Source: Acephala macrosclerotiorum (taxonomy: Eukaryota > Ascomycota > Leotiomycetes > Helotiales > Mollisiaceae). Taken from it: 64,000 nt of DNA. Under the pieces are notes generated by a model. That model was not told the DNA's origin, ran no database searches, and was given only the letters and a program-made list of their open reading frames with translations. Location of the stretch: positions 399,455 to 463,454 of the forward strand of contig MU119215.1 of assembly GCA_014904845.1 (NCBI GenBank). The letters run 5' to 3'. The position numbers and the translations under genes are program-made. This document shows positions 46,826 to 56,377 of the stretch, one piece after another (position 1 is the first letter of the stretch; every line of letters begins with the position of its first letter).

Positions 46826-47187
46826 ATACAGTTCAAAACTCTCGCTACTCTCTTCGCCGTGACCAGCGCTGCCGCTATCCCAGCTCCAAACGCTAGCATA
46901 TCTAATCTTATTCTCCTGCTCCAAGGCAAAACTGACTTAATGTAGGCTTGAATGCCCGGGAGCCCGCAGAATTCTACGCTTGTACCTCCAACACAGAGCA
47001 AGATGTCAACGGCCGCTGCATCAAGGACCGCGAAGCAGAAGCAGAAGCAGAGCCAGCTGAGCTCTACGCGTGTGCTTCAAACACCAAGCGGGACGTGAAT
47101 GGTCGATGTATCAAAGAGTGAGAGCCGGCAGAGTTGTATGCTTGTGCTTCTAACGCCAAGCGAGATGCGAACGGACGTTACATCTGA
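46826..47187 (+). pseudogene. Decayed secreted tandem-repeat peptide precursor
   Basis: The first exon (46826-46895) encodes a clear signal peptide (QFKTLATLFAVTSAAAIPAP) but its first codon is ATA in the context ACCATACAG, one change from ACCATGCAG. A 50-base segment 46896-46945 (GCATAT...CTGAC...TGTAG) behaves as a GC-AG intron; removing it puts the signal peptide in frame with the repeats. Exon 2 then has three units: EPAEFYACTSNTEQDVNGRCIK (from 46960), EPAELYACASNTKRDVNGRCIK (from 47050) and EPAELYACASNAKRDANGRYI (from 47122). Units one and two are joined by DREAEAEA. A TGA at 47119 stands where an Arg codon is expected, and the last unit has Tyr for its second Cys. EAEA and KR motifs suggest Ste13- and Kex2-type processing. 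The lost start and stop make it a pseudogene in this strain. Confidence 0.68.
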
Positions 47188-47290
47188 GAGCATGTGGAAA
47201 CCACAAACTGCGGTGCAATTTTTTGATCCGTGGCGGAGTTGACGACCAGAACCAAGTTGGGGCAATACAGACACAATTGAAAGGCTAAGC

Positions 47291-47902
47291 TCAAAATCTC
47301 CTCCACCCCTCTCCACCAGTGACCATCTTCTCCGCAATATCCCTATTCTTCGCACTCATGCCCACCCACTTCCCAATAGCATCATCCACCTTTCCCGTGC
47401 CAAACTTCGTTTTGCAGAAGTCCAACACAGCTTTCAGTTCCCCCAAACTCTCCTCTCTCGCGCTTGTATCCCCATCCTCCTCCTGCCCTTTTCTCACACC
47501 CTCCTTCAACTCCTCAACCCTGCCTAAGAAATTCATCGCCACCCCAAGTCCCCCTTTCCGGTCCCAAGCAGCCTTAAATACATCCGCCTCTTTAACATCC
47601 ATATACCAAGCTCTCGCATTGTCGATATCGCCCTCAATCTGGTGGAGAATACCATGCAGATACATAGCCTCGAAAGCGGGACCGGCTTGCATGTGACGCA
47701 ATAAGAAGTGAGCGCTAGGAAGGTCGAGATTTAGGATATGGAGGGCGGATTCAAGGATGGGGTGGAGGGATTGGGCGGAGATCTGGGTGGAAGGGATGAA
47801 TGGTTTGTGTGGAGAGACTGGTAAAGTGAGGAGCACATGGGGTTGTGACGGCGGGAGGAGGGAAGTTAGGACGGATTGGTAGTCTGAGGTTGTCTCAGAC
47901 AT
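47291..47902 (-). CDS. Conserved hypothetical protein, 203 residues
   Basis: An intronless frame from ATG at 47902. The protein is mostly helical and soluble, with blocks that look conserved: LDLPSAHFLLRHMQAGPAFEAMYLHGILHQIEGDIDNARAWY and ELKAVLDFCKTKFG. The run of short helices around the HGILHQIEGDIDNARAWYMDV segment resembles a tetratricopeptide-like pair. No catalytic motif or targeting signal. Function unknown; I believe similar uncharacterised proteins are widespread in Pezizomycotina. Confidence 0.75.
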   Translation of the reverse strand: MSETTSDYQSVLTSLLPPSQPHVLLTLPVSPHKPFIPSTQISAQSLHPILESALHILNLDLPSAHFLLRHMQAGPAFEAMYLHGILHQIEGDIDNARAWYMDVKEADVFKAAWDRKGGLGVAMNFLGRVEELKEGVRKGQEEDGDTSAREESLGELKAVLDFCKTKFGTGKVDDAIGKWVGMSAKNRDIAEKMVTGGEGWRRF

Positions 47903-48408
47903 GTTTTGCTTGTAAGTCTATTAGGTGAATGCTGTCGTGTTTTGCCTGGTACAATCGACTGATTGTCCGGAAAGTAGCGATAGTCTGCAAGCACACCAAA
48001 TATCCGAAACAAAGTCCAGCAATGGCACACGAGAACAAAGTAGTAAGTAGAAACAGGAGCAATCGCCGTGCCGCCAATGTCACCCTCGATATTCGCGAGA
48101 CCTGCGCTACACTAGACAGCGGAATTAATCTCGACGTCATCACCTTTATCCGAATCGAAGTCGATTAAACAATGAAAAGCGCAAAATCACGCATTACTGA
48201 AGACATTGGATGACAAAATGAGACCTAAGAAGGGGCAACTCGGCGGCTGTGGAAGGATGCTATAAGTTCCAGTCTAGCGAATGTCCGAAAATCCGACCAA
48301 TTACAAAAGGTGGATTCCGAGTTATCGGACGAAGAAGGTATGTATTGTATATGTACAGAGTCCTGTGATATATGTAAGAAGAGTCCTGTCTACAGATCCA
48401 ACTTGGGA
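47903..48408. other. Intergenic; possible 48-codon ORF
   Basis: A short frame from ATG 48022 to 48168 on the plus strand (MAHENKVVSRNRSNRR...) is divergent from the 47902 gene. It lacks recognisable features and is not annotated as a gene. The rest is the 3' side of PSD1. Confidence 0.4.
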
Positions 48409-50179
48409 TCATGATTCATCAACCCATCCAATTGCTTGTCCCATCTTAACCTTCTGCCCTTTTTCAATGCCCCAATTCCACCCTCCCTTTCTCTTGGTCT
48501 TCTCGCCCATCCAGCCTTCGTCGAGACTAGGTCTTTGTCCCTTCGGGGCTTCGAATACTAGTACAACCGTGCTGCCAAGCTGAAAGCCTCCCATCTCTTC
48601 ACCCCTCTTCAGAGAATGGCCATGCAGAATAGGACTGGCGTTTTCGTAACTAGCCTCTGCAAATCCACTATACGGCTCGCCTCGTGCAGAGGCTTCCTCG
48701 GCTGCTCGATCGGCTGCAGTATCGGTCGTCAAAGAATTGGTCCGAAGTTCTCGATCGAAGTTGATCTTGATTGATCCAACATTCGTTGCGCCGACAGGAG
48801 TGTATGAGAAAAAACCCCAACGCCATCGTCCTAGAAGTACAACTCTTTCGTTGAGTACGAAAAGTCCCGGTAGAGTTCTTTGTAGATAGGGTGAGACGCT
48901 ATATAGTTCCCCCGCGAAATGCCTTCGCTTCTCGACAACCCAGGCACATGGGGAATGGAAGCGGTGATAGTCGCCAGGGGCTAGATAGATAACAACGTAA
49001 TGTAAGGCAGTTCGATTTTTTGAAGTTAATCGAGCGTACCAAGGCTTTTCTCCTAACGCAAGATCCGCTCGGACCTCAGCTTCTGAGGCTGCTTTGGGTG
49101 TTGTTGATGCATCCTCGGCCTTTCTTCGCTGCCCTTGAGGTGGACCTGAAAAGAGGTTCGGTAGGGTGTATGAAATGCCGTTGACTCGTGCGAATTCCTC
49201 ATCGTGCTTGATGACCTCTTCATCTCCATCCCTTACAGAGGCAGGACTCTGAGAGGCATCATTCTTGGATGCGAAGATTCTTGCTGGATCGGCTGGATTC
49301 GGCGAAGTTCCTGGAGTACTCGTACCAAGCAAAGCATCAAGACTATATGTCATTCCCTTAACTTGTTCCACCTCCCCGCTTTCTATTGTACCAAATTGAA
49401 GCACACGGCCATCCGAGGGAGACACGAGAGCATTCTGGTTAGGATCGAGTGGGCGAGCACCCGGTTTCAGGGTGCGATAGAAGAAAGACGCAAGATTTGG
49501 ATATACATGAAGATCAGGTTCCGATACCTCGGAAAGACTACAGGCACTTAGTTGAGATGACATAATATGTTCTGGAGGGCAGCATACTTAACACCGAAAA
49601 TGAATGAATACAGCTTGAAACCAGGTACACGTAAATAGTAGGGTATCTCGAGTTCGTTGAACTTCCCCCATAATCTCGACATGGCTTTTAGAGGTAAAGT
49701 CGACATGACCTGAACTTGCCTGACATTTGTTAGGATCACCAGGAAATGAGGCTTTTAGAAACAAACCAAGGGCCTGTAGGTCTAATTCTTTCTCTCCTCT
49801 TTGGTCGGCCTCCCTGTTCTCCGTCACCTCCTACTATCTTCACATATCCATCGTCTTCCAATTCCTCCTCACGCCTCCTCGTGTGTTCACGCTCGTTGAT
49901 ACGTAGGAATTGGACCAGCCCAAGAAAGCCGATGCCCAGGCCGACTGGTATGGAGTACCATTTAATCTTTGTCTCGCCCAACGCTCTCCTTAATCGTGTG
50001 CCAAAGGACTCTTTGTATTCGGGCTTCCGTCGGTACAGCCTGGCAGATAAAGAGAACAGTTGGGGGTTGTGACAGCGGTATATGCATGATGATTGTGAAG
50101 GTGATCGGAGGAATCGTGGCAGGGCCTGGGATTGCACAATGCGCGGCCTTGCATATGTTGTTATTGACTGCAAAGCCAT
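48409..50179 (-). CDS. PSD1: Mitochondrial phosphatidylserine decarboxylase
   Basis: Psd1 makes phosphatidylethanolamine from phosphatidylserine in the mitochondrial inner membrane. Exons 50179-49767, 49719-49588 and 49537-48409 give 557 residues; introns are 47 and 50 bases. The N-terminus is a basic presequence, followed by one membrane helix (WYSIPVGLGIGFLGLVQFL, about residues 73-91). The catalytic core includes LPLKAMSRLWGKFNELEIP, YRTLKPGARPLDP, and the PGDYHRFHSP motif. The LGST motif (residues 502-505) is the site of self-cleavage that creates the pyruvoyl group at Ser504. An insert rich in Ser/Pro/Asp (about residues 240-330) is normal for fungal enzymes. It is divergent from the ubiquitin-domain gene. 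Confidence 0.95.
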
Positions 50180-50586
50180 CTTGGAGGTTGTCTGCTTCGA
50201 ATCTCAGTCGTATCGGGTAGTTCCAAGGCCATGAAGATGTTGTGATTGTCCCACGGCATATGACGACTTGGTGGCTTTTCGATGATCCCCTCGGACCCCA
50301 ATTTACAGTGAAAATACTGCCAACGCATGCCGTTCACCGCCCAGCAGGGGTCGTACCCATACCCAGTATTGAACACCTTGTGTAATCATCGACAGGTACG
50401 AACAGAAATAATAAAAGGACAGACTTCCGACCTTTCTACTACTGCTTTGTGTCTCTTCGATCCGGACTCGAATCTTTTATTTACTGTCTGTCATCTTTAT
50501 CATGACTTCGTGACCACACCAAAACCAAAACCCCCTCCTTCATTCAGAAGCTCTCCCAAACCTGGTCAACAACAACATTCAGAGCC
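50180..50586. promoter_or_regulatory. Bidirectional promoter, PSD1 and UBL gene
   Basis: The start codons of PSD1 and the ubiquitin-like gene lie about 400 bases apart and point outward. The part next to the ubiquitin-like gene is C/A-rich and free of G runs (50515-50585), typical of a 5' leader. Both genes act in membrane or ER biology, but co-regulation is only a possibility. Confidence 0.5.
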
Positions 50587-52915
50587 ATGTCTCAATCCGC
50601 AGAAGCTTCTACGAGCTCTGATGTGCCAACCAAGGAAGAAGAACTGCCAGAATCCTCGACTTTTACTCTGCAGATTGTGTCTCCTAATTCTGATCCTCTC
50701 AGCTTCCCTCGCCTTCCTGTCACTACCACAGTCAAGCAGCTGAAGGCCAAGATTCGAGATGCCTTACCTGCCAAGCCAATCGACGAACATCAGCGGATCA
50801 TATACCGTGGCCGCATGTTGGCGAGTGAGACGACTACTATGATGGAGGTGTTTGGCTCAGAGGCAGTATGAAACAACCAACCGTCCTAAATGGATATGGA
50901 CATAGCTAACGACGCATCTCTTTCAGCTTGCAATTCAAGAACCTCAGAATCTGCATCTGGTATTACGCCAAACGGCTCCAGATGCCCCCGCTCCCACCTC
51001 ATCCACACCGCCTATTATAGCTGGACCTCGTGTGCCCCCTCCAACGATACCACATCTTCCTCCTGTACCGCAGCTCCTAGTTCCACAGCTTTTAAATCGT
51101 CCACAGTCCACACCTGCTGTTCCAGCTCCAGGCATGCCAGGAATGCAAGCTCAACAACCTCTTCCCGGCTTTCAACAGATGCAACAGGCGGGAGCTCTTC
51201 AGCAAATGCAGCACTTGCATAATGTCATGGCTCAGAGGCTTCAACGATTGCAACAGGAGACTCAGCGCCTTCACCAGGAGATGGGCATGCTTGAAGCAAG
51301 GACCCAAGGACGCCCTGCACCTACTCTCTTCAACAGCCAGCAACCTCATCTTGGACAAAATCCGGTAGCACATCCTCAAGGATTATTTCAAATGCCGCAA
51401 GCACCCCATGTGCAGATGCAGCAAACGCTTCAGAACCTAATCAACCAACAACAGCGAGAGCGAGCGGCAGAAGGACGTCATGGTGCTCAAGATGCTGGAA
51501 CAAATGCTCCTCACTCTCACCCATCTCAACCTCCTTCAGGAAGGGCATCGCCAAGTCTACACCGACCTGATCATACCACTACTTACACCCGTGAAGGCAT
51601 TGGTCCTAATGGCGAGAGATTTCATATCACCGTGAACGAAACAACAACCACACTCCCTTTGCAACAGCCGCATCAGCACCATGTCCACGGAGGCCAACAG
51701 GCAAATCCTGCTCTGGATATCCAGGCTATTTTGCGTAACGCTGACAGATTTATGGCAACTCAAGGTGCACAAAATAATATGCAAAGAAGTGCATCGAATC
51801 CAATTCCAGCACCAGCAAGCTCAGCTGCTCCAGGAATCACTCGGCCAGGTACTCCAGGGACAATACCAAACCCCACCACCACAACAAACAATTCACCTTC
51901 TACATCAATAATTCTAAACCCTCATCAAAATGCCAATGTCCAGGCTGGAGCTACAACTTCTCTTCATCCTAGTGATCCTACAGTTTACATACTTTCCTCT
52001 CCATCTGGACCTCGAGCCTTGTTGGTGAACAACGCGGAGACGTATTACACGCCCCGTCAAAGCAGGAGGCACTCACCAGTGGGTCCTCCGGGCCAAGCCA
52101 TTCGGGCAGCAGTTGGTCTACCAGAATTCCGAAATCGACCTGCGGGCCGGGCCGCACGACATAACCAGCGTCATCCCAACGACAACCCGCTTGAGCCTGT
52201 CAACGCCGGTCATGCTCATGCGAATCCAGGTGCCGGGGCTCTTGCTGCCCAGATTGGCCCTATTCTTTGGCTTGTCGTCCGCTTAGTTGGTTTCGTTTGG
52301 TTCTTTACTTCTGGAAACACCAGTTGGACACGATGGCTGCTAGTCAGCGGTTGTGCATTCCTTGTTTTTCTTTTCAATACAGGCATCTTCAATGGTGTTG
52401 CAGAAACAGTATGGGGGCCGGTCAGGAGACATCTTGAGAATTTGATTCCGCTTGGCCCTGCTCCAGTTGTTCCAGGTGCTCAACCAGCGGCGCCAGCTCC
52501 TGCAGCCCCAGATGCTGTGGCCGAACCAGAGGGACGACGCAGACGAGCTCCCGAGCCAGATCCTGCTCAGGTTGCTGCCCGACTTCTAGAACAACGACGA
52601 CAAGAAGATCGAAGTTGGCTTATGGCACAATTTCGACGGGCAGAGCATGCATTGTTGTTATTCCTTGCGAGTTTGGTTCCTGGCGTTGGTGAGCGACACA
52701 TCGCAGCAAGGGAGGCTGAAGCCAATGCTGTGGAGGCAGAACGACAACGCCTGATTCAAGAAGCGGAGGCCGCTAACGCTGCTGAAAATGCTGAGAATGG
52801 AGAGGGCACTACTGCGGCCATAGATAATGGTGGTGAGAATGGTGAAAATGGTGAAAACCAGACAAATCAGGATGAGGGCGTTGCCGCACCTCCGCCTCCA
52901 CTGATTGAGGTCTAA
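50587..52915 (+). CDS. HERP-like ubiquitin-domain ER membrane protein
   Basis: Exons 50587-50865 and 50927-52915 (61-base intron with GCTAAC) give 755 residues. A ubiquitin-like domain spans about residues 24-105: FTLQIVSPNSDPLSFPRLPVTTTVKQLKAKI, then HQRIIYRGRML, closed by LAIQEPQNLHLVLR after the splice. The middle is long, Gln/Pro/His-rich and probably disordered. Two membrane helices lie at about residues 535-590 (IGPILWLVVRLVGFVWFF and WLLVSGCAFLVFLFNTGIF). The tail is acidic with a Glu-Asn-Gly repeat. This layout matches HERPUD1-type proteins that help ER-associated degradation. I infer that role from architecture; no finer assignment is possible. Confidence 0.82.
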
Positions 52916-53430
52916 AGCGCAAGGGATGTTGGGGAAGGGATAGCAACGACTAGACGACACGCTTCGACGCCTTTTGTACGCATAGACGACTGAGGCAAAT
53001 TGATAGTTCAACTTGAGAAACCAGACCAAGTGTCCCAAATTTGTGGAACATTTGGATCCTTGAAGTTTTAGCAAACGCTCCATTGTTTAGAATCAATCGA
53101 CTTTGTAGCGCTATACGTAACATACATTATTACGTGAACAAGCATTCTGATAAGGGAAGGGTCCTTCAAACTATTATCATTTTTCACTATTAGGAGTTTT
53201 CGGTGTGTTTTCGGGGTTATATATTTCCTGCGTTTGATCTCACAAAAAGCAACGTCGCATCATGTCACTCATAATATACCATGTGTAGGCAAATGTAAAC
53301 AAAATATATAATCATGGAACCCATTGAATGTATTTATAAGAATCAAAAGTTCGCTCGCTATGGAGCGCTAAATTAAAAATGCATCATGCTACTGCATTGA
53401 AGACTGAGACTAGAGTCCAGACCAGCTGGC
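52916..53430. other. Convergent intergenic region
   Basis: The ubiquitin-domain gene and the minus-strand gene at 53431 end towards each other. The sequence is somewhat AT-rich with no RNA gene or repeat recognised. Confidence 0.5.
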
Positions 53431-55317
53431 TCATGGGGATCGTCTCAATCTCTTGCTCATCTTTCTCGGACTTGGAAGTCTTCTCTGCAAGTCCAAGATG
53501 TTATCGTCGAGAACAGCCTCTTCTTCTTCTTTCACCTCCTCGACAGATCTTTTCCTCTTCCCCGCTTTCACGCCAGTCTTAGCAGGAGCCTTCTTGGCGG
53601 GGACTTTGGCCTTCTTCTTCTCATCAGCCTTCTCCTCCTTCCTCCGCATCTTCAGCTCCACATACTCATCCAGATCGTTCATATGAACATCAATAGACAC
53701 ACCACCTCTCTTCTCTCGGATCGCTTGCAGGTGTCCAGGCTGCTTGTCAAGATGCTCACTCGTCAAAGCGTAATTCAACGTATGAGCATAATAATCCTCT
53801 GGTCGGACACCCTTCTCCCCAAATGCACCCCAAGGTTTAGATTCCTCAATGAATGTACGCACAATCCCCTCCATCGAGAGATGATCGCGCGTAATAGCCA
53901 TCTTGTTCTTACCTTCCGGTAGAACTCTTGTATCAGGCTGGACATTGTAATCTTTACACAGTTGAGGGAAATCGAGGTACTTCTCTAAGCAGAAGAGATG
54001 GATGTAGCCAGCGTTATGGAACGGATCGTGGGATTTTCCTAGAGAAGCGGATTGTTCGTCGAAGCAGACTCGGAAGTCACCTTTTCGAATGGTCCGGTGT
54101 GGATCCGAACATTTGGAAAAGCGACATCTGTTGGAATTTTTGTTAGGGTAGCGTTTGTCGGAGTCGGCAGGGACGGTCTGAATCCAGAGGCGGAGACCGG
54201 ATTGCTTGCAGGAGACAGGAGCGAGTGGGTTGAGCGGGTGGTTGGAGATGTATTCGATGAGCTGCTCTGTTGTGAATGTTGAGAGGGGGTTGAGCTCACC
54301 GGACTGGGTGTATTCGAAGAGAGGCTTTTCGGTGTCGGGATCGATGGTTCCCCAAGGAGCGGGCTTGGAGACAAGTGGTGTGTAGTACTTCGAGGAGTCG
54401 AAGTTCTTGATATTGATGGGACGCCTGTTGCCATGTTGCTTGCCTTCTTGCCCATTGACTGGAGTGGAGACTGTTGCTGTAGTTGCGCCTGTGGTTTTTT
54501 GAGAGGCGAAATAGTCTGAAAGGTCACGTTCCATATCTTCGTCGTCTTGCTGGCGGTGGGCTTGATCGTTGGCAGCAACCAGCAGGCTGCTTGTGGATAG
54601 TGCTGCCTTTTGCTGGCGTACCAGCTCCTGGTAAAGGGCGTGTTGGAGCTCTTGCTCGAATGGGAATAGTTGATCGTCAATGACCTTGAGAGGAGTGGAT
54701 GGATCGGTGAAACCGTTGAGAATGAAGTTGCGATAGCCTACTGGATTTGGAAGTGGTGCTTCGGTCGTGACAATTGCAGGTAGAGCCAGGGGAAGCAGGA
54801 GGTTATTAGTAGGCAGAGGATGCTCTGGAAGATCGAAAGGATTTAGATCCAGGGTAGAAGAGGCAGTGGAGAGTGTAGGACCATTGGCAGATTGGTGATA
54901 TGTTGGATAATCGTAGCGGCCTGCTTCCGGAGTAGACTCGATCCTCATTTGCGGAAGAGCAGGGGCATCAACAGATGTGAAGAAAGACCCTTGGTTATCA
55001 GCAGCAGGGTCTGCATAGGCTGGAATAGCAGATAGGTCTTGCTCGTTCGAATATATACTCTTAAACTCAACTTTCTGATCGAAGTCCATGTTCATGAGCT
55101 CCTCATAGCTTAGACCTTCTACTTCTTTGTTCTCTTCGCTTTGTGGGTCGACGAACCCGTTGTCTTCGTCGTTGAGGAAGTCTGAGTAACTGAAATTCTC
55201 GTAATTGACGGGTTCGGCAGCCTGCGGGACTTCCTGAGCCTGCCAGTCTTTTGTGTTAATCCAAGTTTTGGATGAGTCGTTACCGCCGATAGCATGGAGA
55301 TTGTTGTAGTGATCCAT
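53431..55317 (-). CDS. Uncharacterised fungal protein with Cys/His core
   Basis: An intronless frame of 628 codons from ATG 55317 (the frame is open to 55395, but the extra 26 residues look like leader sequence). The N-terminal 350 residues are acidic, Ser/Pro-rich and probably disordered. The conserved-looking core (about residues 380-560) includes LFEYTQSGELNPLSTFTTEQLIEYI, SGLRLWIQTVPADSDKRYPN and the cluster CRFSKCSDPHRTIRKGDFRVCFDE, followed by AGYIHLFCLEKYLDFPQLC, suggesting zinc binding by four or more Cys and His residues. The C-terminus is strongly basic (KKKAKVPAKKAPAKTGVKAGKRKR) with nuclear localisation signals. It is probably a nuclear protein; similar unnamed proteins occur in related fungi. 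Function unknown. Confidence 0.8.
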   Translation of the reverse strand: MDHYNNLHAIGGNDSSKTWINTKDWQAQEVPQAAEPVNYENFSYSDFLNDEDNGFVDPQSEENKEVEGLSYEELMNMDFDQKVEFKSIYSNEQDLSAIPAYADPAADNQGSFFTSVDAPALPQMRIESTPEAGRYDYPTYHQSANGPTLSTASSTLDLNPFDLPEHPLPTNNLLLPLALPAIVTTEAPLPNPVGYRNFILNGFTDPSTPLKVIDDQLFPFEQELQHALYQELVRQQKAALSTSSLLVAANDQAHRQQDDEDMERDLSDYFASQKTTGATTATVSTPVNGQEGKQHGNRRPINIKNFDSSKYYTPLVSKPAPWGTIDPDTEKPLFEYTQSGELNPLSTFTTEQLIEYISNHPLNPLAPVSCKQSGLRLWIQTVPADSDKRYPNKNSNRCRFSKCSDPHRTIRKGDFRVCFDEQSASLGKSHDPFHNAGYIHLFCLEKYLDFPQLCKDYNVQPDTRVLPEGKNKMAITRDHLSMEGIVRTFIEESKPWGAFGEKGVRPEDYYAHTLNYALTSEHLDKQPGHLQAIREKRGGVSIDVHMNDLDEYVELKMRRKEEKADEKKKAKVPAKKAPAKTGVKAGKRKRSVEEVKEEEEAVLDDNILDLQRRLPSPRKMSKRLRRSP

Positions 55318-56377
55318 GGTTGCTAGTGATAGTGGGGACAGCACAGCTGTGTAGGAGTAGTAGTGAGTGGATAAGGTAAGCCGAGCAAAAGGCACGATCC
55401 AGTCGTGTAAAAGTTAAAAAATGCTATTTCAAAAGAGCGAGAAGATAGCAAATTGGGTGAAGGAAATGAGAGGGAAGGAAATCTTGACAATGGGGATTGT
55501 CATGCTTATATACTCGAGCCTTCTCTAGGTTCTTGGTATTTCTTCTTGTCCTATACTCGACGGTAGACAAAAGAACGACACTTTCGTGTACAAAGACGGC
55601 GAAAAAGTAAACCAGTATTGAAAGAAAATTGACTCGAGACTCGAAAATGATATTACTTTGGACAAAGCGATCGCTCTAATTGATCGGTCAAGACCATTTT
55701 AATCATCCCTATACAGGTCTTTATAGCAGCCTGCAACTTGCGGCTGCTGTCGATTCAAGTTGAGTCTCGCTCCCACCGTGCAGAATAAGCCACACAAAAG
55801 CTGCCAATGTCCTTCACTTTATGGGACTTTATAGTAGGAAACTAAAGTAGAATTTGAACAAACTCCAATGAGTATTTTAGGGGATCATACCCTTACTATG
55901 TTTGACCCCTCGGCTGCCATATACCTTAGTCATAATCAAGGTTCCTGATTTCCTAGTGCTTTGTTGTGTCGCGTTCTCTGAACACCGCCAGTCTCCCCAA
56001 CTCGCCACGTGATAAGCTTCAACAAAGACGAATACCCCACAGGTGAAAGTGAAACTCGAAAGCTGAACAAAACCAAGATTACCTCATCGCACTGAAGGAT
56101 TGTGGGAGACTCAAAAGGTTTCCTCTTCGCTCAGATTCCTACATAATGCCCGCCGCCCTTCTCTCTAATATACAGTCCGCCCAATTCCAAGCAATCGAGC
56201 TCATAATCATTTCTCATGCTATTCCATGTAAATTAGAGCGCCAATCAAGAGAATAGAGAGGGACCGTTCCCAAAGCAGCCCCTGTAGGGAAAGAACCAAA
56301 AGCGAACTCCAACTTGATGCTAGACCATGCCATCCATCCCAAACCAACGCGTGAACTCCAGGTCAAAACAAGAAGAC
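55318..56377. other. Promoter side of 53431 gene; no gene seen
   Basis: Holds the 5' region of the minus-strand gene ending at 55317 and the 3' region of the phosphodiesterase gene. A TATA-like motif (TTATATACT) occurs near 55507-55515. A short minus frame (56214-56423) overlaps the phosphodiesterase end and has hydrophobic character, but is not supported. Confidence 0.45.

Noticed and set aside
54039..54680. 213-codon minus-strand Ser/Thr-rich frame
   Set aside because: It overlaps the 628-codon gene on the same strand in another frame and is low-complexity.
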